NCBI GenBank assembly: GCA_005881615.1
Contig: VBBR01000036.1
Location: forward strand, 4,847 to 58,345
Direction: 5' to 3'
Source: Candidatus Bathyarchaeota archaeon
Lineage (GTDB): Archaea > Thermoproteota > Bathyarchaeia > 40CM-2-53-6
Length of the DNA stretch: 53,499 bases
Position numbers and translations under genes: made by a program. The notes under the pieces were generated by a model. That model worked only from the letters and a program-made list of their open reading frames with translations. It was not told where the DNA came from and ran no database searches. Positions 38,611 through 48,299 of this stretch are shown piece by piece (within the stretch, counting starts at the first letter, position 1; each line of letters starts with the position of its first letter).

Positions 38611-39756
38611 CTACCTGTCCGCCTCGACCGGCCAGTAATCGATGCTCCACCAGGCCGTGGGCATGTCCGCCAAGCGGTTTCCAATCAGAACTGCCGGTAT
38701 AGCCGCCATGTTTCGATATGATCCCGTAATGTACCTTGCACGGTAAGGCTTGTCCCCTCCCTCTCCGATCAGATAGAAGCTACATTCGCCCCGGGCCGAC
38801 TCGACCCTGCCATACGCGACTCCACGAGGAAGAACTATTGGAGCTTTTCTCCGGATCGGTCCCGTAGGAATCTTCTTGACAATCTGGCGGATTATCTTGC
38901 AACTCTCTCGCATCTCGTCCATATGCACCATCGCCCGGCTGAAGGAATCCCCATCGGGCCTGGTTGAGACTTCGAAAGATAGTTCCGGGTAGGCTGCGTA
39001 TGGTTCGTCCTTGCGAAGATCAGCATCAACACCGGACCCTCGAAGCGTCGGTCCCGTGCATCCCAGTTCGATCGCCTTCTCCTTCGACAGTACCCCGATT
39101 CCCTTGGCTCGGGATGTGAACAGCGGGTTGTTGAAGAATATCCGGTCGTACTCCTTGAGACGTTTCTCGAAATACTCTGTTCTCTTGACAGCCTCCTCGG
39201 CGAATCCAGGAGGAAGGTCGCGCCTGACCCCGCCTGGAACAAGATAGGAGTAGGTGATTCTGGCCCCTGTCAGCTTCTCTGCGAGGTCGATGAACAGCTC
39301 TCTATCTCCAAGGGGCCACATAAACATAGTAGTGTGGCCGAGAAATACGCCGTAAATGGAGAGCCAATAGAGATGGCTCATTATCCGGTTCATCTCGTTC
39401 AGGAGAGTTCTGAGGTACTGTCCTCTCAGCGGGACCTCGACTCCCTGAATCTCCTCGATGGATCTCACCCACGCATGGTTGAGGTTGGAAGCGTCGATGA
39501 TAGAAGGTCTCTCGATGACAGGTATGCTCTTGATGATATTTCTGAGCTCGATAATCTTCTCGATACCCCTGTGGACATAACCCGGGTCCGGTGCAACATT
39601 GACAATAATGTCTCCGTCCACCTCTACGATCAACCGCATGTGTCCGGAGCCAGAATGCTGGGGACCAACGCTCAAGGTGAGCGTCTGAGCGCCAGAGTCA
39701 GAGGTCTCAGTGGACTCAACGGTTGTTAGGGGAACAGGTTTCGATGGTGCTGACAT
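38611..39756 (-). CDS. nuoD: NuoD-like 49-kDa subunit
   Basis: GPQHSGSGHMRLIVEVDGDIIVNVAPDPGYVHRGIEKI; LNEMNRIMSHLYWLS; CTGPTLRGSGVDADLRKDEPY; no [NiFe]-binding CxxC pairs. Confidence 0.92.
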   Translation of the reverse strand: MSAPSKPVPLTTVESTETSDSGAQTLTLSVGPQHSGSGHMRLIVEVDGDIIVNVAPDPGYVHRGIEKIIELRNIIKSIPVIERPSIIDASNLNHAWVRSIEEIQGVEVPLRGQYLRTLLNEMNRIMSHLYWLSIYGVFLGHTTMFMWPLGDRELFIDLAEKLTGARITYSYLVPGGVRRDLPPGFAEEAVKRTEYFEKRLKEYDRIFFNNPLFTSRAKGIGVLSKEKAIELGCTGPTLRGSGVDADLRKDEPYAAYPELSFEVSTRPDGDSFSRAMVHMDEMRESCKIIRQIVKKIPTGPIRRKAPIVLPRGVAYGRVESARGECSFYLIGEGGDKPYRARYITGSYRNMAAIPAVLIGNRLADMPTAWWSIDYWPVEADR

Positions 39757-39763
39757 CGGGAGC

Positions 39764-40246
39764 TCAGTCCGTAGGGAATCGTATGTCCTTCCGGAGTGGA
39801 GGCGGCCCGTCCCAGTTATCGGTCAGAAACAGCTTTTCCAATCTCGGGTGGCCATCAAACTGTATTCCGAACATCTCAAAGCTTTCTCGCTCATAGTTCT
39901 CTACACCCGACCAGACTGAAACTAGAGATCCTACTTTGGGGGCGTTTCTGGGAACTGACTCTTTCAGGTCAAGAACGAGATTCCGCATCTCCTTGGTACG
40001 GATCGATGAAATATGGTAGACTATTTCGAACCTGTTCTCTCGATTGTAGTCGACAGCCGAAACTCCATTCGGATGATCAAAGCTCAACTTGTCCCGCAAA
40101 TATACCGCGACTTCCTTGATCTTTTCGGGCGCAACAGTCACCTCAAGCCTCCCGCGGCGGATGATGTTTGTTTCCTTGATGTCGGTAGGAAAGGCTTCTT
40201 TCAGTTTCTGGACGAGATCATCTTCTCTTTCGTGAGAGAGACTCAT
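39764..40246 (-). CDS. nuoC: NuoC-like 30-kDa subunit
   Basis: FEIVYHISSIRTKEMRNLVLDLKESVPRNAPKVGSLVSVWSGVENYERESFEMFGIQFDGHPRLEKLFLTDNWDGPPPLRKDI. Confidence 0.93.
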   Translation of the reverse strand: MSLSHEREDDLVQKLKEAFPTDIKETNIIRRGRLEVTVAPEKIKEVAVYLRDKLSFDHPNGVSAVDYNRENRFEIVYHISSIRTKEMRNLVLDLKESVPRNAPKVGSLVSVWSGVENYERESFEMFGIQFDGHPRLEKLFLTDNWDGPPPLRKDIRFPTD

Positions 40247-40794
40247 CCCTGCTCATACACCTTTGACCTTCGAATCTTCTCTTGAAGCATGATGATTGCC
40301 TGCTCCAAAGCCTCCGGTCTTGGAGGGCAACCGGGAACGTAGACGTCGACTGGAACGAACTCGTGCGCGCCGTTCACTATGCTGTAGGAATCATGGAATA
40401 GGCCGCCAGACATGGCACAGTCTCCCATTGCGATAACATATCTGGGCAACGCCATCTGGTCGTAAATCATCCGGAGCCGCTTCGCCATCTTCTTCGTGAT
40501 TGTCCCTTCGATCACAATTAGGTCTGACTGTCGGAGAGAACCTATCGGTAGAACTCCGAATCTTTCAAGGTCATGTCGTGCGCCGCTGGCCGCGCCGAAC
40601 TCGGCACTACAGCAGGCCGTTGTGATATTGACTGGCCAGAGAGAATACATCCGGGCCCAATTGACTACATTTCGGATCGGCCCTGTGTCCACAACTTTCT
40701 TGACAAGGTCGCTCAGTTTGCCAACCCAAATGCTAAGCCCTTCTGCGAGCGTCGCCACCGGGTCTTCTTCTTGTGCCGTTCTCTGAGCGGACAA
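40243..40794 (-). CDS. nuoB: NuoB-like 20-kDa subunit
   Basis: NITTACCSAEFGAASGARHDLERFG; MGDCAMSGGLF; VYVPGCPPRPEALEQAI. Confidence 0.95.
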   Translation of the reverse strand: MSAQRTAQEEDPVATLAEGLSIWVGKLSDLVKKVVDTGPIRNVVNWARMYSLWPVNITTACCSAEFGAASGARHDLERFGVLPIGSLRQSDLIVIEGTITKKMAKRLRMIYDQMALPRYVIAMGDCAMSGGLFHDSYSIVNGAHEFVPVDVYVPGCPPRPEALEQAIIMLQEKIRRSKVYEQG

Positions 40795-40982
40795 TTTTCT
40801 TCCAACTGCCAGTTTCTAGCCTGTTTTACCTATTTATCCGCATCTTCACGACTGTAATGCGGTTTTCGTTAGTTCCCGGCGATTCCTCGTGACAAAGCCC
40901 TCGGGCTTAGATAAGGTGGCATCGGTTCGGGTCTTTAACCGAGTGTTTTGTCTAAACCTGTTTTTCTGGGTCTCTTGAATCT

Positions 40983-41381
40983 TCATTTTTCAGGTTTCTT
41001 TTTCCGATATGCCGCGGGGTTGAACAATCCCTCTTTTTCATGGGTTGGTGGCTTGAAGCTCTCGGAGATAAGCAGCTGGAACCCTTCTAGTGCGTTGTCG
41101 ATAACTCCTTTCAGCTCGTCCCCCGCGGAAATGTCATGGGTTACGGCCCCTCTCTGGTTGACGATTTTCGACTGTCTCAATATCTTAGCCATGTCTGCCT
41201 CGGCGAAGCCACAGAGCTTCATGAGACTGATCAAGTAGAAGGAGGTTTTTCCGTCGAGCGATTCTTTGGAAGCACCGATTAGCTTGGCTAGTTCTGCCCG
41301 GTAGATGTTTCCTCGTTTCGATATTGCAGCCTCGACGAGGTCCTCTAGAATCGGCACTGGGACCCGGACGAGGATAGCCAT
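40983..41381 (-). CDS. Hypothetical protein
   Basis: 132 aa clean ORF. Confidence 0.55.
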   Translation of the reverse strand: MAILVRVPVPILEDLVEAAISKRGNIYRAELAKLIGASKESLDGKTSFYLISLMKLCGFAEADMAKILRQSKIVNQRGAVTHDISAGDELKGVIDNALEGFQLLISESFKPPTHEKEGLFNPAAYRKKKPEK

Positions 41382-41575
41382 GTACGACGCCTTTCGGATG
41401 AAATCTATGTATCCGGGAAAGATAAGTTAGGGGGTTGAAAAGAAGTCTGGTACGTTCCACCATGCCTGCTTTGATTCTTGATCCTGAGCTAGTCGAAGTG
41501 TGTGTGTTGAGGAGTGAAGTTAATAGCCTCAACTAGCGCTTTCTATCTTGAGCTGCAGAGTTCGGGGGTTAGAGA

Positions 41576-41962
41576 ATGGCTAAACTGGAAACAACGTGCT
41601 TGCTCGAAAGCTTTCGAAGGTTCATGATAACCAGCACGTGTCGTTCTTTCATTCCAAATGAATATGGCACGGATTTTTCGGTCTTCCCGGAACGGGCCCG
41701 TGAGCTAGGAACGATGTACGTTGAGGCTGAGGACAAGGTGACTCTAGGCCGCGTGAACGATATCAGCTTCGTCCGAGTAAGCTATGTTCTCGGGATCATC
41801 TACAACTCCAAAAGCGGGCACACGCAACTAAAATGGAGACACACGAGAGATGACCAGGGAAGACTGAGCGGCGAGGCAAGCACCAACACGATGGTGAACC
41901 TGTACGAAGCCGGTGCGCTCGACAAAACCTTCATCAGAACCATAGCTGCCCAAATACGCTGA
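41576..41962 (+). CDS. Hypothetical protein
   Basis: 128 aa; ATG; protein-like composition. Confidence 0.45.
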   Translation: MAKLETTCLLESFRRFMITSTCRSFIPNEYGTDFSVFPERARELGTMYVEAEDKVTLGRVNDISFVRVSYVLGIIYNSKSGHTQLKWRHTRDDQGRLSGEASTNTMVNLYEAGALDKTFIRTIAAQIR

Positions 41963-42139
41963 AAACCACACTCCACCGATCTCTCCACCTCGTTTCTTGC
42001 GTCTAGAGTAGAGCGCGGCTCCCGATCCTTGAGCCTGCTCTAAGCGACGTTGCCCATAACGCCGAGCTAGCGCGGGACCGAGTGTTGGCATAGTTACAAT
42101 ACCCTTTATCTCGACCGCGCAAGCCGAAAAATCGAAAGG

Positions 42140-42952
42140 GTGCCTGTGCTGCCGAAGTCGTTCGAAACTGGGATCGATGCGGTGGACAAGGTCCTCCCGA
42201 AGGGCATACCTCGAAACAGCCTCACAATTCTAGCAGGAGACCTAGGAACAGGAAAATCCGTCTTGATGGAGCAACTCCTCTACAGCATGCTGAAAATAGA
42301 GAAAGAGCCTTGCATCTACATGAACTTCGAAGGACCCCCAATAGCGTTACAACAAGACATGGAATCCTTCGGCTGGAACATTGACCGATACCTTGATTCC
42401 GGGCAGCTCAGGTTTCTGGACTGTTTCTCCTTCAGAATGGAACCAACGGAGACTCCGAAATATTCTCACTTCGTCAAGGATCCGAAGGATCTTCACTCTG
42501 TTACGAGCGCGCTTTTCACGATGATGGAAGAGATGAAGATGATGGGAAGAGGAGCCGTCTTCGTCGATTCTTTGACTGAAATGTTTACTCTGGTTCAAGA
42601 AGAGAGACCGCTTGTCTTCCACATGCTTGATGGAGTCAAGTCGTGGAGGGCTAAGGGTCCCAAGGAACGCCTTGTGCCCTTCTTTTGCTCGCACCATACA
42701 CCGCTACGAGCCTACGCCGATCTCGACGATCTACTGTTCTATGTGGTGGATGGAATAGTCGATGTAAGATTCAACCCCGGGTTCGCGGACAGGGGGCTAC
42801 TAGTCAAACAGTTCCGGGTACGGAAGATGAAAGGCGCACCCCATGAAACCTACTGGGTTACATTCCAAGTTACTTCGGACGGAATTGTGGAGGTTCCGCT
42901 CCCAGTGCCTGTACTCACATCGGACAAGCCCCGTACAGGCAAAAAGAAGTAG
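42140..42952 (+). CDS. KaiC-like RecA-superfamily ATPase
   Basis: FETGIDAVDKVLPKGIPRNSLTILAGDLGTGKSVLMEQLLYSML; GRGAVFVDSLTEMF; FRVRKMKGAPHETYWVTFQVTSDGI. Confidence 0.85.
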   Translation: MPVLPKSFETGIDAVDKVLPKGIPRNSLTILAGDLGTGKSVLMEQLLYSMLKIEKEPCIYMNFEGPPIALQQDMESFGWNIDRYLDSGQLRFLDCFSFRMEPTETPKYSHFVKDPKDLHSVTSALFTMMEEMKMMGRGAVFVDSLTEMFTLVQEERPLVFHMLDGVKSWRAKGPKERLVPFFCSHHTPLRAYADLDDLLFYVVDGIVDVRFNPGFADRGLLVKQFRVRKMKGAPHETYWVTFQVTSDGIVEVPLPVPVLTSDKPRTGKKK

Positions 42953-42986
42953 CCCCGGAGAAGCCCTAGGGCTAGAAGGGCTAACA

Positions 42987-43442
42987 GTGCCCACTGCCCA
43001 TCAGCCACCAGTTCATCACGATAACTACCATTCGGTCCCTACTAGCCATGCTTCTCAGCCTAGCGGCGGCCCGAGGATCAAGGTGCCATACTCCAAGAAC
43101 CCGGTTTATGTCGCGGAAGGCTACAGCCCACCTGTAGTCGCTGGCCGCAATTTCGAGTACGAGACGACGCCCCAGAACGCTGCCTACTGGCAGGCACTCA
43201 CCCTTACATATCGACAGTACATGAAGAAAGAAGCTGATACTAGGGGTATTGACCTCCGTCTTCTCCTCGACGAGCGAAGATCAGGAGCTTTCCACTGCGT
43301 CGGATGCGGCAAGCCCATGATCATGCGTGAACTTTTCTCGAACGGTGACAGGGTTTACCAGTGCTGGAATGGAGACTGCGTGAAGAGAATCATACGATAC
43401 CAGTATCAGGCCCAAACTGGGCGCATCATAGAAGTCACCTAG
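42987..43442 (+). CDS. Hypothetical zinc-binding-like protein (GTG start)
   Basis: VPTAHQPPVHHDNYH...FHCVGCGKPMIMRELFSNGDRVYQCWNGDCVKRIIRYQY. Confidence 0.55.
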   Translation: MPTAHQPPVHHDNYHSVPTSHASQPSGGPRIKVPYSKNPVYVAEGYSPPVVAGRNFEYETTPQNAAYWQALTLTYRQYMKKEADTRGIDLRLLLDERRSGAFHCVGCGKPMIMRELFSNGDRVYQCWNGDCVKRIIRYQYQAQTGRIIEVT

Positions 43443-43520
43443 GGATTGAATCCCTTAGGGTTCTCGCCGAAGAGACCCTCACAGAGATCGCCTAGCTAGG
43501 AAGCCTCGAACCCTCGAGGG
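43441..43520. terminator. Cluster of palindromes/hairpins between convergent genes
   Basis: AGGGAT-TGA-ATCCCT; AGGGT TCTC-gccgaa-GAGA CCCT; CCTAGCTAGG; CCTCGA-accc-TCGAGG. Confidence 0.4.
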
Positions 43521-43538
43521 CCTGAGGCTAAGGGTCGC

Positions 43539-43952
43539 TTATCGCATACGGGAAACGTGGTGCGGCTCGATCTTCAGCAGCACCCTCTTCTCGCCTGGCC
43601 TTCTATTCGGATACTTTTCCGCACCAGTGTACTTCATCGCCATCTTGTCGATGTGATCTTCAGCTACGCGTCCAGTTACCTCTTCGATGACACGACCCTT
43701 AATCATCACGAGCTTGTACGGATTTCCTTGTTCTGTTATAGCAAGAGCAACCTGTGGATTCTTCTTCACGTTTCGGTGCTTGACGCGACCCACTGCCGTG
43801 TTGATGAGCACGTATTGACCGTCAGTATCGACCCATGTCGGGGTGACTTGGGGGGAGCCATCTGGGTTCACGGTTGCGAGGAAGATGAAGTTCTTGCCTT
43901 CCAGGATTTTCCTTGCGTCATCATCCAGTTTCGTCATTCTTGACATGATCAA
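43539..43952 (-). CDS. PPOX-class (pyridoxamine 5'-phosphate oxidase-like, possibly F420-dependent) protein
   Basis: DDARKILEGKNFIFLATVNPDGSPQVTPTWVDTDGQYVLINTAVGRVKHRNVKKNPQVALAI. Confidence 0.9.
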   Translation of the reverse strand: MIMSRMTKLDDDARKILEGKNFIFLATVNPDGSPQVTPTWVDTDGQYVLINTAVGRVKHRNVKKNPQVALAITEQGNPYKLVMIKGRVIEEVTGRVAEDHIDKMAMKYTGAEKYPNRRPGEKRVLLKIEPHHVSRMR

Positions 43953-44155
43953 TCCTCGTGGCTGAGTACGTCCCTTTATTGGTTTCTTCGATCGCCCGGT
44001 GGTTCTTCGTCGAACACTTCGGTTCGCTGAAGCAGTTCAATCGCCCGGCTATGTAGAGACAGCTCGATACCTTCGGCTCTCATTCGAAGTTACGTGACAC
44101 TTTAGTCCCGTGTTGGTTGTCGTTCGACAGGTTCTGTTTCGCGGGGAGCAGCCAG

Positions 44156-46285
44156 GTGCCAAAAGCCAAAACGACTAGGTACGCTGTCCTATTCGTTCTC
44201 TCCGCCTTCAGCACACTCGCATTGGGAGGCCTGCCATTGGTTCACGCGCCTACCACTGGTACACAGTACGCGCTCACACCGTTGCCGTTCATATCACAAG
44301 AAGGGTACACGATTACTTTGATTCTAAGTGTTTCTGGAGCTCTTCCCGGAACACAATACCAGTTCAACTTCTATGTTCGAGATCCCTCAACGAAAATATG
44401 GGGTTCCATCGCTGAAAGCTACACAACATCTCTAGGTGAGACTCAGTTCGGCATTATCCTAACATACCCGAGTGCCGCGTTCGTTGGTCGCGGAACAAGC
44501 TCTCTCGTAGGACAGTACGTCGGCTGGGTTAACCAGGCCCAGCCAGCGGTCGCTAGCAATCCCGTCGCCGTGACACCAAGCGGCTTCTATTTCATTCTCA
44601 CCGACAAGACAGAATATCAAAGAACTGAGACAGTCGGAATTAGAGCGAGTGGATACAATTCCTCCGAGACCACAACTATCATCATTAGAACCCAGACAAG
44701 CTCAACCGTGGTGCTCAATGCTACAGCTTTAGCTTCATCTACGGGCCTGGTCACGGGCTCCTGGAAGATTCCTAGAAATGCTGTCCTGGACAACTACGTG
44801 ATCACGATTACGGGCAAGAGTACTGCAAAGAACCCGGCCGATGCTCAAGGTTTCACCGTAAGAGCTGCGACAATGTCGGTTTCGGCGTTGAGCGCGAGCA
44901 AAGCCTCGTATGAGAGAACAGAGACAATGCAATTCTCGTTTTCAGCGCGCTACCCTGACGGTCAATATGCTAATAGTGGAACAGCGTTAGTACTTCTGAC
45001 AGGGGCTGGCGGAAACAGTGTCTCACTTACAACTATCTATGACAGCGTCACTCAGACATTTAACGCAACTTACAAGACTTTTCCCGGCAACCAGACAGGC
45101 ACCTGGACTGCGACGCTTGCGGTCAACGGATTTGATGACGGATTCGGAAACACGGGCCCAGGTACAGCCGTAACCACATCGCCCCAGCTCCAACCTGCCA
45201 CTTTGACGGTCACGATTACTTCCAAGTCTTACTTTGCGATAAGCGAACAGATCAAGTTCAATGCCACAATCCAATAACCTGATCTAACCGAGCTAATCGA
45301 TCAATCTGGCCAAGCAGCCGCCTTCCTCCTATTCTCAGGGGGTGGACACAATGATACGATCACACAGCTAGTCTACGACTCAACCCTCAACCTCTGGGTT
45401 GGAACATACACTCCAGGTACAGAACCTGGAGGACTATGGTCGCTAACCGTGGCCGGGGCTGACCCGGCATCTCCAGCAAATTCCGGAAAGACCACGAAGA
45501 CCATCCAATTACAAGACCGGATACCAGTATCTACTTTCACCTTTACAGGCGGTCCTATTCTCACCTCTTCACCTGTTAGCTTCGACGGAACTACAAGCTA
45601 CGATCCTGACGGAACGATAGTTGGTTACGCGTGGGACTTCGCGGACGGGTCAACCGGATCGGGAGCCACTCCGACTCATAGCTATTCCCTTGCTGGCACG
45701 TACTCGGTGAAGCTCAACGTCACCGACAACAGCGGCTCCACACAAGTTTCTACCCAGACAGTGACCATCACCGACAGACCTCCGACGATCACATTAACAC
45801 AATCCGTGACGACCGCCTCACCTGGACAGGCGGTAGTCCTTACCATTTCAGCTTCTGACCCTGATGGCACTATTGCGACCACGACCGTGAACTGGGGAGA
45901 TGGAACCACCGACACAATTTCTGGCCCTCCAACCACGGACAGTCACACTTATTCATTGGGAAGCGGAACGCCTTCGGCCACCTATACGATCTCCGTGACG
46001 GTGCACGACAACAGCGGATCCACAAGATCTGCGACATCCAACCCGATTGTTGTTCAACAGATCCAGTCGAGTAGTAACGTCTCTTTTCCATTGTATTATT
46101 TCGGAATCCTTGCAGCTCTAATCGCGGCGCTGTTGATCGGCACTTTTCTGGCCTTCAGGAGACATAAGGTAACGCACGCTAGGTTGAAGATTGATCTTGA
46201 GGCCGTCAAGGCGGAAGCAGGCAGGATCGAGAATCAGGAATTCTTCCAGTCGGTGAAAGACCAGTTGAAGAAGGATAAAGAATGA
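44156..46285 (+). pseudogene. Secreted Ig/PKD-domain surface protein with C-terminal TM, interrupted by one in-frame TAA (45275-45277)
   Basis: ORFs 44117-45277 and 45449-46285 share one frame, and the sequence between them is open. Signal-like ATLAVLFVLSAF-type N-terminus (YAVLFVLSAFSTLALGGLPLVHA), PKD motifs YDPDGTIVGYAWDFADGSTGSGATPTHSYSLAGTYSVKLNVTDN, TM VSFPLYYFGILAALIAALLIGTFLAF. Confidence 0.7.
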
Positions 46286-47067
46286 CCAAGGTAATCGCTG
46301 TTCACTCTTTCAAAGGAGGAACAGGAAAAACAACTCTAACCGCAAACTTAGCAGCAATACTCGCCAAGAACCGGAGAGTAGGGGTCATGGATCTGGACTT
46401 GTCCGGACCCGGTTTACACGTGCTCTTTGGCGTGAAAAAGAGCGAGATCAAGGCGACGCTCACAGATATCTTTCTTGGAGATGCAACTCCAGCAGATGTC
46501 GTGATAGATCTGACACAGAGGTTCAACCTCAAGAAAGGAGGACTGTTCTTCTGTCCCGCAAGCAACAAGGTGGAGGACATGCTTCGCCTGCTAAAGTCTG
46601 GTCTGGAAGTCGAAGTATTTCAGGACACAATTCAGAAGGTTGGCGAGCAAAACAAGCTTGACTATATTATAGTCGACACTCATCCAGGGGTCGAGAACGA
46701 TACCGTTCTTGCGATGGGCTGCTGCGACGCTCTGGTGCTTGTTTCTAGGGTCGACCAACAAGACCTCTTTGGAACTGCAGTCATGGTCCTCTTGGCAGAA
46801 ACGTTCGAGAAGCCCACTTTCCTCACCCTCAACATGATCCCGCCAGGTGTCCGGATCAAGGATGCTGTAAAAGTCGGTCAGGAACTGTCCCAGCTGTTCA
46901 GATCACATTTCCTGCAAGCATTCGAGTTCCAGCTCGATGTCATCAACAACCTCAGCAGATCCGTTTTTGTCGTAGACAACCCCGACTCTGCCTTTGCCAA
47001 GAAGGTAACTGAAGCTGTAGATACCTTGGAGAGAGAATTGTCCGGAGCGACAAAGATTGCAAACTAG
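46282..47067 (+). CDS. MinD/ParA-family ATPase
   Basis: MTKVIAVHSFKGGTGKTTLTANLAAILAKNRRVGVMDLDLSGPGLHVLFG; YIIVDTHPGVEND. Confidence 0.93.
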   Translation: MTKVIAVHSFKGGTGKTTLTANLAAILAKNRRVGVMDLDLSGPGLHVLFGVKKSEIKATLTDIFLGDATPADVVIDLTQRFNLKKGGLFFCPASNKVEDMLRLLKSGLEVEVFQDTIQKVGEQNKLDYIIVDTHPGVENDTVLAMGCCDALVLVSRVDQQDLFGTAVMVLLAETFEKPTFLTLNMIPPGVRIKDAVKVGQELSQLFRSHFLQAFEFQLDVINNLSRSVFVVDNPDSAFAKKVTEAVDTLERELSGATKIAN

Positions 47068-47878
47068 CCCCAAGAAATCTACTGGTTACGACCTCCGACG
47101 ACTCGTAGGATCGGTGAATCAGCTCCGTTTCAACGACAACAGGGGAGAAGTGTCCTTCTTTGGGCAAAAAATGATCATTCTGAGGAGAGATGTTATCCGG
47201 ATTATGCGGGAAGCTCTCGAAAGACTGGTCGGAGATCAGTCAGCGCCCTTCCTCTCCTACTTGGCTAGTGGCATAGGCGTGCACGAGGGGAGCATTTTCA
47301 GAGAAAGCATTGGGGCCACGGGCGAGCAGAGCAGGCAGAGTTTGGAAAACCTGGTTCATTCGGCGCTGGAAGACACGAACCTTGGGCTGGGCAAGATCCA
47401 GATCAACGGACTCGATTTCGACAAGAGCAGCGCAAACATAGTTGTAGCCAATTGCTTTGAAGCCACGGAGAGCGGGCCCTCGGAAGAACCTAACTGCATA
47501 TTCACGAGCGGTTTCCTGGCTGGAATATTCGCCGAAGTGCTCGACAAGACAGTTCAAGCAAAAGAGGTCCGCTGTATGTCGCAAGGCGCAACGGAGTGCG
47601 AGTTCCAGATCACCCTTGTCGAAACAGGTGATGGACAAGAAGCGGAAAAGCCAAAAGTGGACCTGAACGAAGTTGATGGTGCGCCGCTGAAGGGAGAGGT
47701 AAAACCGGGCACTGGTGGAGGTTCAACAAGCGCGAAATCGGCGATAGGAACGTCAGAAGGTTCGACAGAAGATCAAACCGAAAAGTCCGACAGCAAGGAC
47801 ATTGATGCTGGAGTCGAGAAAGCGGCCAGAATCGCCAAACACAAACAACACTTCTGGAACAAGTTCAAGAAAGAATAG
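47057..47878 (+). CDS. V4R-domain protein
   Basis: VHEGSIFRESIGATGEQSRQSLENLVHSALEDTNLG...NCFEATESGPSEEPNCIFTSGFLAGIFAEVLDKTVQAKEVRCMSQGATECEFQI; overlaps the MinD gene; TTG start. Confidence 0.85.
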   Translation: MQTSPKKSTGYDLRRLVGSVNQLRFNDNRGEVSFFGQKMIILRRDVIRIMREALERLVGDQSAPFLSYLASGIGVHEGSIFRESIGATGEQSRQSLENLVHSALEDTNLGLGKIQINGLDFDKSSANIVVANCFEATESGPSEEPNCIFTSGFLAGIFAEVLDKTVQAKEVRCMSQGATECEFQITLVETGDGQEAEKPKVDLNEVDGAPLKGEVKPGTGGGSTSAKSAIGTSEGSTEDQTEKSDSKDIDAGVEKAARIAKHKQHFWNKFKKE

Positions 47879-47934
47879 ATAAGTCCGGGCAGATAGATCG
47901 GCAGAAAGTCTCTTGTTTCTACGGTAGCTTCAGG

Positions 47935-48047
47935 CGCCGGGAGTGGGATTCGAACCCACGAGGGCGTGACGCCCAACGGCTGTCGTGTCCTGGCCCTTAC
48001 CTCTTGAGATCTCGAGGCCGTCGCTTTAACCACTCAGCCATCCCGGC
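47935..48047 (-). tRNA. tRNA-Ser (CGA) with anticodon-loop intron
   Basis: GCCGGGA/TCCCGGC acceptor, discriminator G, anticodon arm ACGGC-CTCGAG|intron ~47982-48010|A-GCCGT, long variable arm GGGCGT-C-ACGCCC, T arm GTGGG-TTCGAAT-CCCAC. Confidence 0.9.
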
Positions 48048-48299
48048 GTGAAGCCGGCATTAGGATACCGGTCTTAATCCACTTTCGAACCCAAGGCAGA
48101 CATAGCGAGATTCCTGGCAAGCGCCAGCTGAGAGCGGTTCAATCGGGTCGCGGGATGAGGGCGCCTGGTCAATGTCAAGAATCTACTGATGGCCCAGATG
48201 GCTTGCTAAAGAATCACCGGTCTGGTGGAGTTGAAGAAAGCTAACAAGTTGGATGCGAGACGTGGACTCACCCTCGGGATATCGCCGATTCGATACTTT

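Noticed and set aside
45275-45277. Pyrrolysine/selenocysteine recoding to explain the in-frame stop
   Set aside because: The codon is TAA, not TAG or TGA; neither recoding system uses TAA.
47773-48033. 86-aa minus ORF
   Set aside because: Overlaps the tRNA-Ser gene and is antisense to the V4R gene.
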